A stretch of 64,000 nt of DNA from Diploscapter coronatus. Its lineage: Eukaryota; Nematoda; Chromadorea; Rhabditida; Rhabditidae. Positions 22,603 to 33,643 of the stretch are shown in pieces (the first letter of the stretch is position 1; each line of letters starts with the position of its first letter). Made by a program: the position numbers and the translations under genes. Where the stretch lies: the NCBI GenBank assembly GCA_964036155.1, contig OZ038423.1, positions 19,917,249-19,981,248 on the forward strand, written 5' to 3'. Below the pieces are notes generated by a model. It was not told the DNA's origin. It worked only from the letters and a program-made list of their open reading frames with translations, and did not search any database.

Positions 22603-23241
22603 ATATTTTCGAGGAGTGTGTTAACATAAGTTGATCAATTTCCGATATGCTATCAATTATTCCCTTCCTCATCACTTTTGAATGTCTTCAAGAGTTGTCT
22701 GTATCATGTGCATTGAAATTAAATTATTACTTCACATTTTATTGAATAAAATTTCCATATGAAACCTGAGATTATTATGATCAACCTTTATTTTGTGTCA
22801 ATTTTACTGACTTCACACCATTCATTCGTTTGTGGATTGTATTCTTCGATTAAATTACAAAACCTTTGCATATATTCTTGATATCTAAGTTAACAAATAA
22901 TTCGTATAAAGATATGCTAAATCTCAGCTCACCCTCCGATCACAATCTTCCATTAGCAGCAACAAACGAATGACGACATCTTGCATAATTCATATCAGCG
23001 ACTCGAGAAATTCGACTATCAACTGATGCTGAGGGGTCGAAACACAGACAGGATTTCAATAAATCGTAATCACTACTAAATATAGAATGATACATTATTT
23101 ATCATACAGAATTAACGACTTCCATCCTCCGGTCATGTAAATTCTTCCATTTAGAGATGCAACTACGAATAAATTCGTCTTTCTGAAATCTCTCCTACTT
23201 CAATCCATTCCCGTTCGTCATCGGATAATCGATACATCTTT
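22603..23241 (-). pseudogene. Decayed duplicate of the Kelch gene 3' half
   Basis: From ATTTTCGAGGAGTGTGTTAA at the low end onward this region tracks 20620-21230 base by base with many substitutions and small gaps. It covers the last two Kelch exons, their intron and part of the next exon. Frames are broken by indels (for example around 23040-23080 and 22930-22960), and no F-box half is present. The copy lies directly upstream of the intact gene in the same orientation, so it is a partial tandem duplication. Confidence 0.88.
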
Positions 23242-23686
23242 GAACTGAGTTTCATAATTCGAATTTTATTTACTTATCAACAACGGGGAAACCAAATAAG
23301 GGCATACTTGATCAAGAAAGCAACAATAAGACTGAAATCAAACCAAGATTCTTAGGCGAAGAAACAGGAAAAGTTGAATTTAAAGAAAAAAATGAATAAT
23401 ATGCATTCTGAAGAATAACTCGTTCAGAATTATACAGCAAACACGGGAATTTGATAGAGGAAGAAAGGAAAAAGGGGGAATTCGAAGTTGGACTGTACAA
23501 CTTGGCAACAAAGGCATCAAAATCAACAGGTCAGAAAATGCATAGTTCATGAAAATTAGGTTAATTATTCAAAAAATTAGAAGATGAGGATTTTTTTTAG
23601 AACTTGTCATTTTCTAAGTATTGATATTGATGGAAGCAGTGAAGAAAAAACGTTGTCTGACAATAAGAATATGAAGGGCAATCTGC

Positions 23687-26600
23687 TTACATCTCGTAGG
23701 AATGACTCTGATTGGCTGCAGCAACAGCAGCCTCTTCCTGGGACATTTCAGGGGTTTGAGAAAGGGAAAAGATTTGGGACATGGCCTCCTTGACTCGCTC
23801 GTGGCACAGATTCAAAGGACGGAATTGACCGACTGGCTGAAAACGGTGAGGGTGATTGGATTGGTCAAACAAGAAAGCTGTACTTCGTTGAAGAGATGGC
23901 TGAGAGTGAACGAGATGAGTTCGTCCTCCAAGTGCAGGCTCACTTTCTCTATCGACATCTAAAGTAAGATACTTTGAGATTTGTGAAATTCAACGATTTT
24001 ACCGCAAAGATACTCCTACTGAATTGTTATACCTTTGAGATGTCATTGTTTTTGAATAGAGGGAATTGGAATAAACAATGCTTTGAAATGTAAAATAAGA
24101 AAATTTTTCATCAAACTTGTTCAAATTCAATCCGCAGGAAAAAAGTACTTTTTCGAAAGAGAGAAGAGGAAAACATGCTCAATAAATATGACAAATTATT
24201 CTGCATATCCATTTGCAGGTTTATTAGCGTCGAGACTTTGGAGAAGTTTTTTTCATTAGTCACCTTGATGAAAATTATGATGATTCAATCTAATCAATAA
24301 TTTCAAAATTAAAAAAAAAAGATTAGATGAATAAACCATTTGCTATGTAACTTTGAGATTGTTCAAAACAAATTGTATAAATGAAGTAAGAAAAAAAGAA
24401 CAAACGGCATGTTCAATGACATTCCAGCAGCCGGCGATTCCGTGCAGAAAGAGAAGAATGGTGCAGACCTCAATCGACTTGAGGAAGGGCGAAGTGAGTG
24501 TCGTGTCCACTGCTTCGAAGATGTCCTTCTCGTGCACAAAGACAAACTGATCCTGAAAGAGAGACAGAGAGATGGGTAGAAGAATGAAGAATGATATACA
24601 GTGATGAGAGAAGTCTGAAAGGCGAGATGGTAGAGTTCGCCAATGAGCTGCAGACAGTGGGGCGAACGAGCAGAGATGGATGTGGACAAGGGACACACCT
24701 CCGAAATGGCACACAAGGGCATTTCTGGCAGAAGGAAGCATACCGTCTTGCTGAAACGAGAAATTGCTAGAGATCAAATGAAACGGATATTCTAAATGTG
24801 CAAAACAGCTGCGAAGGTTGAACTTACAACATCGGTTCAAGACAAGATGCATAGGATTGACATAAAATTCTACACTTACTTTTACAGAGGAGCTTCCAAA
24901 AACTCGTAAACTCAAATTATAAGTCTGACAATCTTTTGGTTTGTAAATAGAAAATCACTCACAAATTTCCAGAGACAATGGCCGCCTGCAGCATGTCGGA
25001 ATCTGCCTTGCGCTGGATGAGAAAGTATCGGGAAGCTTCCATGTGGAAGACTCGCTTGATGAACTGGAATGCGAAAATATGTTAGTGCCAGTAGTGTATG
25101 AAATTTGCAAATTCGAACCCGAAGTTTCATTTCTAAATTTTTGAAGTCGAAGTTTGTGTACCCCTGATTAGTATGAAGATTAAAAGGAAAAGTTGATATC
25201 ATTTTAGTCGATTAAAATTTTTCGCGATATTCCAAATAGAAACTTGGAGTAGGGCATACTTTCTGTATCATTTCGTCTATGGCCGCAAAATTTTCACGTT
25301 TCGAAGTTGCGACGAATACAAGTTACATGGTTTTCACGGAACGAGATTTTCTGACCTTTTCATTTCTGGTCTGAACCAGACAGGCCATGGGCGACATTCC
25401 ATCCACATCCAGCCACTTGAATGGAGAGATCGCCTTTCCATTCTTCTGCTTCAGCTTCACATGTGCTACGTAAATCGCGTCGAGGCAGATACGAACCTGA
25501 ACAGCTCAGATGAAATGATCGTGAAAATGCATAAATATTACGATATCAGTCGACTGAGATAAGAAAGCTCGATGTAGCAGAGGCATCGTGCAAATGCCTA
25601 AAATTTTAGTTCGATTTAACAAAAAAATAGCCATTTTTGTTGACAACGCAATTTTATTATATTATACGATCGTTTCTGTAATGAGCACAGGCGCAGAATT
25701 ACTAAATGAATGATTGCACAAAGTATGAAAAGCTTCGGAATAGTCCGTTGAAAATTTCGTAAATACAACATGTCAAAATCGATATATATTCTCAAGTTTG
25801 TTCACCACCATTTTTAATTTGCAATTGAGCACCATCAAGGTTTCTGACTGCACTTTAGAATAGAACTTTAGCCAAAGTCAGAGAACAGATAAAGGCTTTC
25901 AAAGTGCATTTTCGAATTCTTACAATTATCTTTGCTTTAATTTTCTGTTGGACCCCAGCACGATAAGTGGAGAGCAATTTTGAGGCATTAGACTGGACTG
26001 CCCTGAAAAATAACTAAATTACCATTCTGGCGACAGATTGAAGTGGGACTTTTGCAGGCTCCCGTCGCGATGACCAGAAACTCCTCCACGTCCTTCCTCA
26101 CCAGCAGATCCAGCAACTTGCCGAGCGTCTGCGAGTTGCCTGAACAGTCATTAAGCTTCTATATCTATCGGGAATTGTGAAGACAGACCTCTCGAGATGG
26201 CGTCATAGCAGGCCGCCTGCACATCGCAATGCGTCACGCTGCTCTGTATTTTATCCTGCCACTTGGCTACTGAAATCGTATTACATCAATTTTGGATAAA
26301 TGATAAATTTTTCACTACGCATCAGAGATCAAAACACTTCGCCATATTTGATGAGAATCTAGTCCTGCTAGAACCACTTTATAAAAATTCATCATTCAGT
26401 GTTGTTTTCGAAAGGAAAAGTCAAATAAATTCAGAAGATCTTCACAGATTTCAAATAATATCAACATAATAAGCCATAAATCGAAATATACCTTGGCTGA
26501 GACCTTCTATCTGACCGAGATAGGCAGCGGTGCGATAACACGAGTCCTGGAAACAACACACATTCACTTAAAACTATCTTTTATTATTTTATAAGAGTAT

Positions 26601-29600
26601 AAAGCGATGTCAAAATTACAAATTTGCAGCTACACATCACCAAACAATCTCAGTACCATATTTCACACAGTATCTGGCTGATAATAAGCGGTATCGCCCA
26701 AAGAAGAAGAAAATAATTTTAATTTTTCATCATAAAAATACGCTCATGTTTACATGACGATATTAATATCTCGAAATGCATGCCTGTACCCGCACGAGAG
26801 CTAACAAACATCCTATCTATGGGCAAATTCGATTGTAAAGACGACGGATAAAATTCAGGGAAAAATAAACTTACAAAGAATTTGTGATAGCGGGGTTCGT
26901 AGGAGAAAATCTGCGGGAGTTTGCAGTGAAAACGCACCATTGCTTCGTAGAGCGACGGCAATAAGTCGAATTTGCCTGAAATTTGCTGACTTTAGAATAT
27001 GATATTTGAGATAACATTTTCAATTTTTACTTAGATATTGCTTGAAATGTTCCTAATTTCACTGAATCTGTTGAATTCTAATAAATTGTCGAAATATAAA
27101 GTTCAACTTTATTTTATTTCTTGATTCTATCTTTTCATGGTGATTTCTTATGATGCATACCCAACATTGCCGCGTATTCGGTGACCTGAGGGAGGAAGCA
27201 GCCCATCGGGCGGCAGAGCCACGTCTTCAGAATCACCTGCAATTCTCATAGATCAATAATTTAATAGCGTGGAGGTTTAATCAATTTTGGAGAGAAATGG
27301 TTCTCGTGCACATACATCTCCCTCCCTAAATAGAGAATTCGAACCTTAGATTTGATCCAATTTGAGCTTAAAATAAATAAAATAAGAGCCAACTTTTGCC
27401 AACCTCGTAGTGAGCAACTCGCTCCTTTCTGATCTCGTACTTGTAGTATTCGGGGTTGAGAACTTGTAGGACGAACTGAAAGAGATGATAATAGTTGTAT
27501 GGGAAAAATTATATCATGGCTATGCGAAGATAAGCATTTAGAAAAAAAACCAATTATTTTTAACAAAAATATCGAAAAGGAAATATTTGCGTATGTTTGA
27601 CAAGACGTATGACATACATGATCCATATTGTAGGTGATGGCGATGTGCAACGGATTGACGTTCATCCACTTGATTCGCATAAGTTTGCAGACGCACGAAG
27701 GCTGGAAACATCACAAGGTTACTGTGGGGATAGACGAGAGTGAAGGGGTAGGTGTCAATAGTTAAATTTGGATAGATGGAAGGAAAATAGTCAAATGGCA
27801 AAAATAAATTACTCTTCCTTACAAGAAATGTTTCAGAAGGGTCCCTTTTCGATTTGGCTGATTCCTCCTTCATAGGGCTATTTCAGATATGTAGATCATG
27901 ATTCTAAAGTCAGAAAGTGCTGATGCGAAACCGTTCGTGCAGGAGCACGTGAAAATCGCTTGATGCAGTAAAGAAATACACGGAAAACTCAAATTAGCAA
28001 GCGTTATTCTTTAGTGCGTGAAGCGACTTTCAGAGTTTCCTGCTCGAACGGCTTAGATTTAGTATTTACTGATTTCAGATTCTTCATCTACACATCGAAA
28101 TACCTCAGTAGAAACCTCGCGAGGTGTCACTCGAGGTTATTGATAAAAAGTCACACACAATTCAATTCGATAACGGAGAGAACGATTTGAAATCAGCAAT
28201 GGCAACCGATGTCGGTAACCTACCCGAAAGTCGGTTCAAAATTCACTACTTCTGCTTTCTTTCAAGTAAAAGAATGAGTTGCTTGTTGTGTTCTCAATGT
28301 ATGCTAGTTTTTTTGTTGTAAATTACGCGTAGAAAGTAAAAGAATAGGCAACCTTGAACTGATTTCTGGTAGCTTACCGACCACGATTGACATTTCTGAC
28401 TTCATACATGTTCACGCCGTCTCCGAACTAACCTGTGTGCAATTTTTCATCAAGAAATTCGAGTAACACTTCGCGAAGCTTCCGTCAATATGAGAAATAT
28501 CAGCCAAATCGGCAGCGGACACTTCTGAAGTTTTCTAGTTAGTTTTTCACGTCTAAAATCTTCATATCATAATACAATTATTGGTTTACAAAAAATAAAT
28601 TTTTACATTGCAAGCAGCCGGGTCATTTGGCTTTTCCTTGTTCAACCTGATGCCCGAATCGATGTAGTTAATGAATCCCTGCAAATCGCCAGTCTTGGCC
28701 GTCTGGAATGCTGGGTTGATCTCGAGTTTCCAGGGGATCGGGTAGGGGCCGTCGATGGAACTCGAAGTGTACGCGAATTTCGAATCGCATCTCTGAAAGG
28801 GTACATATAATGTCTTCCGTTGAGTGATTTCTGAAATTGAAACAAATGGATTAAGAATGAGACATTTGAAAAAATGCATGATATCTGAAAGTTGATGGTA
28901 TACAAGAGGTATTTGGTGTGATGTGCATTTTGGAGTGCAATGTTTTGAGGCTGGCCAATAACAATACGGCACTCTTCAAAAATGACTGAATCTTCGCTAT
29001 AGAAACGAGTATCTTATTGTGTCGTAGCACTGTAATTGCCTTTGAGATTTGATCCCTCTTTTAATAAGCAAAAATTATAAAAGGATATGAAAATAGATAT
29101 TTCCAGAATAAATTTGAATGAAAAATGCCGTTTTTCGTAACGTTGTTTTCAAGAACTCACTTTCTCGAATTGACTCTTTCTGAAGGTCTGTCTTGCGTTG
29201 CGGCTCAACATGATCATACGATACAGCTTGCTGATCTGCAATGTCTCTCATTCATGTTTATTCACTTCGAGTTACTCTCCATTATTTTTGAGATGATGTT
29301 TGCCCTGTCTAGCGGAAATAAGGTATTGCGAAACCTTCTTGTTGAGTCAGCGTTCTTCTCATATCACCCTCTCGTTTTCACAACATTTTCACTTGCAGTT
29401 CGCACCAGCGTCTCTACCCTTCCCGCTAGGCAGAGTTCATCTCATGATAATCGAGAGTTGAATTGCCCACCGCTTTAGTCCGATGTTTTCGTTCGTCTGC
29501 AGCCTCAGGTTTAGTGGCAGAGACACTCGATTCGTAAGGGGACAGGGCGCATCTGGGCTTGAGCACAACCGACTTCCCGATGTGGTAGAAGAATCTGCAA

Positions 29601-31140
29601 TTCGTAATGCCGGTCTTAAGACATTTCAACTTTAAAACTTCAGAACAACAACATTTAGCCCCAATTTCATTCCTTCCCCTATTTCTAACTAAAAGTTTAG
29701 TCATTTTTCTGGGTTTGGGTAATTTTTAAAATGCTTTCCAATTTCTCCATATCTTAGTTACTCCTGCAGATATTTTAACATCGTATTTGATAGTTTCGGG
29801 TGCAACTTTAGGGACCATTTGCGCACTTTACTCATGGAACGAATTTTCCAAGTCTCCTGAATTTACACTTCTCGTGACATACCTCCTTCTGATTTCGAGA
29901 TCGTCTCTTTCATCAGGGTCATAGATCTTTCCCGCTTCACGCTTCATCCTCCTCAGTTTTATGTTGTATTTGGCCAACAATTTGGCAATTTTGCCTTCCT
30001 GAAAAGTCATTTTTCAACGAGTCTTTCATTCCCAGCTCACCATCTTGTCATTTTGTTCTTCGGCTTTTTCTCGTTCAATCACGCCAGTTCGAATGAAATC
30101 GGCGATATCGCATGGAGAGGGCAACTGAAAAATGTCAAAGCTATTGGCTTCTTGAATTTGACGCGGAGACACATACTTGAAAAGTACATAGGCCTACCAA
30201 ATGAAACTTGGATGAATGAAGAGAGGGATAGGTAATGGTAGGATGACTATGCTTTCGCAATAACGAGCACATCATAGTGCACATTTTAAAGCAAAATGCT
30301 GCCTACCAGGTCCTAACCCTACCGCTTTCGAATTTCCGAGACCTGTGTATTTTCAAGTGTGTTCCTGTGTTAAAATCGAGAACTCAAATAACGGAATAAT
30401 ATTTTTTAACAATTACTATAACCCTGATTGACAACTTGAACAGATCGTCATTCTATAATATCAGCATGAATAGTCAAATTTCCAAGTGATAAAAATCTAT
30501 CTGGTATCGTTCAACAAAATTAGACTAAATTTCAAAAGGATATGGCAAATTTGCTGCATTGTGACGACGAAGGCCTTGTTCATCGAAAATAATTTCTGAC
30601 TATGAGATAAGCGTTTTGAGGAAATCGATCAATTGATTTTTTCACCGAAAAGAATTGAGTTCGGCAATTGTTCTATGGAAGGTTTTCAAACTTGCTCAGA
30701 GGACTTTTCTTATATTTTAGACTGGCACCAGGCTTGTAAATTTTCAAACCCGCGGGTGTCCACATAAACGATATAGCGTGTCTTATCGAGAAAGGAAACG
30801 AGTATGTTTTTCTGCCTCTCGAAAAGAAACGCTATATCGTTCATGCGGACATCGACGGCTTTGAGAATTTACAAGCCTGGTCGGTGATTAGCCTGTAAAA
30901 TCACGGGGTTCAAAATTACCGGAGTATGTCTGTCCTTTTCTTTGCCGTGATCGCCTTTGACGTGCCTCGCCCTCTCCTTCTTGCTCTTCTTCCACTCTCG
31001 GCCAATCTCGTTCAGTTTCTTCGTCGTGTTGTCGCTGATGACGACCGTTTTCCTGGAATTTCTCAATCGGTGCAGAATGCCTGAATGCATGGATGGACTT
31101 ACGCAGTTTGCTTGAAGACGTCAACAATTTGGCTCTCCAT
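23687..31140 (-). CDS. Unassigned 757-aa protein, helical-repeat-like
   Basis: Twenty-two exons, first 31103-31140 and last 23687-23836, join in phase to 757 aa. I do not recognise the family. The N-terminal 100 residues are very basic (REWKKSKKERARHVKG) with a charged, possibly coiled-coil stretch to about residue 150. The middle and C-terminal parts are alternating amphipathic helices such as NPLHIAITYNMDH and SRGNSQTLGKLLDLLVRKDV, reminiscent of ankyrin or other alpha-solenoid repeats, but no repeat fits cleanly. The end is Ser/Gln/Ala-rich. There is no signal peptide or convincing membrane segment, so probably intracellular. The final exons rest on third-position bias and a 47-bp intron (23837-23883); the stop overlaps a possible GTAAGC donor, so more exons could exist. 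TTTTGCAG stands 6 nt before the ATG. Confidence 0.75.
30728..30880. mobile_element. 153-bp fold-back element in an intron
   Basis: CCAGGCTTGTAAATTTTCAA at the left is inverted at the right as TTACAAGCCTGG, and pairing continues inward through AACGATATAGCGT with ACGCTATATCGTT. Arms of about 55 bp with some mismatches. It lies in the second intron of the 757-aa gene. Confidence 0.82.
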
Positions 31141-31142
31141 CT

Positions 31143-31155
31143 TTTGCTGCAAAAT
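31143..31155 (-). promoter_or_regulatory. Candidate trans-splice acceptor for the 757-aa gene
   Basis: On the minus strand ATTTTGCAG is followed by CAAAAG and the ATG at 31140. It is a strong acceptor form with no visible 5' exon. Confidence 0.55.
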
Positions 31156-31467
31156 TAATTCAACTGCTTTTGAAGTACACCCAATTCACCAACCACTCAC
31201 TTGGAAAGTTCGCTCGTGCACTGCACTCATTACCAACACTACTGATTTTGCCTCAAAAGTGCGTGAATTTTCCAAATTAGTGGTAGGCGAGTTGGATAAA
31301 ATTTCTGAAAATCCCCGGACAAATCAACAATTTTGGGAAAAATATCAAAAATGGACCGAAACGATTGAAAATGGAGAAATGGGCGAAGATGCTACTGGCA
31401 CTTCGCGGTCGATTTTCGCAAGCGTCATTTCCATTTTTTGCGGCTTCTCATCGATTTTCTCGAATTT

Positions 31468-31739
31468 TCAGATGTCTGGAATTCCGAAATTGGTGAACTG
31501 CCAAACTGCTGTGGCAGTGCAGATGAGAACTCCGACAGAGCAGCAGAAAGAGAGTCCGATCGGGCTGAAAAGATTGGGAGGGCAGGCTGAAGGATCGAAT
31601 GAGAGCTGCAGAATGCACAAGAGCAGGGTCTGTTCATCCACAGGAATTCCATAATCAAATCCGGCGTTCAGATCCCGATTTCCAATTCGGCCGGGCAGCG
31701 CGTCGCGATGAATCTGAAACGCAGGTTGGCACTCATTTT
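31468..31739 (-). CDS. Headless terminal exon of a small membrane protein (partial)
   Basis: The minus-strand frame from the acceptor at 31739 to the stop at 31468 has strong G/C third-position bias like the confirmed exons here. It reads a soluble part with GRIGNRDLNAGFDYGIPV, then cysteine-containing LSFDPSACPPN, then a membrane segment LSFCCSVGVLICTATAVW, ending FGIPDI. The first in-exon ATG is in another frame and stops quickly, so the real start must lie in an upstream exon I cannot find between here and the plus-strand gene. It may be interleaved with that gene, or be a gene remnant. Family not recognised. Confidence 0.55.
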
Positions 31740-31888
31740 CTGAAAAGATTACCTCTTCTATAGTTTGGAAAAAGATTCGCTTTCTTCATTGACGAGTTGC
31801 AAACTAATTTTGAATTCGAATTCGAAACGGGTGTATAGCAACTTCAACAATATTGAAAATTTGCAAAATTAGGCTGCATTGGTTTCCT

Positions 31889-31963
31889 GTATTTGTCATC
31901 AGCTGATCGTCATCACTATTTGTACTTGTCACCACAAGAAGAAAAATAACTGATGACAAATAC
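31889..31963. mobile_element. Short hairpin at a divergent gene boundary
   Basis: GTATTTGTCATCAG at the left is perfectly inverted as CTGATGACAAATAC at the right, 75 bp overall. The ATG proposed for the next plus-strand gene lies in the right arm, so either the start is wrong or the element supplied it. Confidence 0.6.
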
Positions 31964-32963
31964 GGGGGGCCGGCTACATTCATCTATGATCAAAAAGTTT
32001 GGGAAAGAGGACAAAGAATACCATTTCAGAAAAAACAAAAATCCAAAATTCACGAATAAACGATATATTTGCAGAACGTGGATCACTCCCCAACACTGCG
32101 ATTCGGCGAACTGCAACCGGGACGGCTGGGATCACTCGTTCGTGGCGGCCATTCCCAGGGAGGAAGAGACAGACGACAGGACCGATTTCATATCCTTCAC
32201 TCTGCCCTGCAGTGGGGATGTCGATTTCGGAAGGATGACTGTGAGTCTCGTATCAGTTTCTGATTAAAAACGCGTACATTTTTAGCATAAGAAAAAAGGA
32301 TCATGTTGGTTAAAATTTTCTATCATACCTTCTGAAGTGACTTTCAGTCCTCTTCTGACTCCACAGTCCCCGCTTCCGAACTCTCTTCCATCCCGCCTGT
32401 ACGTCGCTCGCAGACTTCTCTGCTCATCCAGTGGTTCGACGAACATCCGACTTGCGAGGCCATCGCCAAATATGCCTTCTACGTGAGTTGTCTTATCCTA
32501 AATCTAGAAATTATTATAAGTTGAAAAATGATTATCAATGCATTAATTCGCACAGGATGGACGAATGCCCAAATTACAATAGCGGACAAAAATATCCAGC
32601 CACCTATGAAACTTCGAGTGCTTGGTTTTGACATTTGTGATGATCTCCAATAGGATGGAAATTCGCCATTTACAATTGGATTGGATCATTGCAAACGACA
32701 AAACTAGACACTCAAATTTTCAATAATGGGTTGATACTTTTGTCTACTACTGCAATTGATAAAAATTCGTCCCTTCAACGATAGGCTTCTTCCTCACTTG
32801 TGTGTATTTACATACCTGGTCGAGAATTCCAATATTCAGATCATCTAGCCACTTCTCAGTTCATCAAATTTTCATATTGCAGACCGCGATCGCTGTGCCG
32901 ATTGTGATTCTGCTCAATTGCTTCATGCTGCCTTCTGCCGAAGAGAACCCTTCCACTGACTAG
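31953..32963 (+). CDS. Small single-pass membrane protein, family unknown
   Basis: Three exons (31953-32240, 32348-32482, 32883-32963) join in phase to 167 aa. A basic N-terminus leads into a cysteine-containing region (WITPQHCDSANCNRDGWDH), then a Ser/Pro linker, then a C-terminal hydrophobic segment AIAVPIVILLNCFML and a short acidic tail. Coding bias is clear from about 32075 on and weaker before, so translation may instead begin in an unseen exon spliced to the acceptor at 32074. No family recognised. Confidence 0.55.
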
Positions 32964-33643
32964 TCCAATCATCTAATCTCCCATTCATCTGCAGACCAAA
33001 AGCTGCCGAGGCTTCATCTTCACGCAAGCCTGTCCATATTATTCCTTGCGGGTATTTCTTTACATTTCTACGACATGTCTAATTTCTTTCCACTTTTTTG
33101 CAGCAAAGTACTTATTTAGAAACTATTCTTTAGGCTCCTTTGGAAAATTTGACTATTTTGCTCCTCTGTACGATGATATTAATTTTGAAAGATTAAAGTC
33201 TGTTTTCTTAATAAACATTATTTCGATCCAAAAGCATTTCAATCGATTTTAGAAGATTCTCAAATTCTATTGTACCGAGTGTGTCTATTCTTGCGAGTTC
33301 TTCGATAATTCCTCGATTTTTAGCACCTCCCTCCTAAAATTTGGCCACTAAGCTTTTGTTGAATGTCTCCATGTCTGTTTCTCTCTTTCATCTCACATCT
33401 TCTCCCTCACCTCCTTCGTTCCTGTCTTTGCCTCTCACTTCTGCCCTTCCTGTATCTCAGCCGATCATCTCCTGTCTCCGTATTCAGTCCTCAGTCAGTC
33501 CTTTCGCATATTCAGTTCCTCTCCATTCCTTCCCTCCTAACCCTCTACCCCTTCCCTATTCTTCTTCTTTCCCTCCCCCACGTCGCGTCCCTTTCCGCAC
33601 CCTTCCAGACTGATCCCAATCGTCCACTTCTATATCCCACGCC
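32964..33643. other. Spacer with pyrimidine-rich tract upstream of the FkbM gene
   Basis: No gene seen. From about 33340 to 33630 the plus strand is strongly C/T-rich, ending just before the proposed FkbM start at 33644. This repeats the pattern at 1270-2450. Confidence 0.55.

Noticed and set aside
24343..24420. Read-through of the exon at 24421-24552 to a stop at 24343
   Set aside because: Third-position bias is lost after the GTCATT donor, and splicing to 23958 restores it in phase.
25924..26002. Exon-like minus-strand stretch reading AVQSNASKLLSTYRAG
   Set aside because: Its phase does not fit the neighbouring exons of the 757-aa gene, while skipping to 25597 keeps the frame. It could be an alternative exon, but I did not include it.
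31085..31654. 189-residue plus-strand frame
   Set aside because: The opposite strand over 31468-31739 has the coding third-position bias and a membrane segment; the plus frame is low in G/C third positions and spans the start exon of the 757-aa gene.
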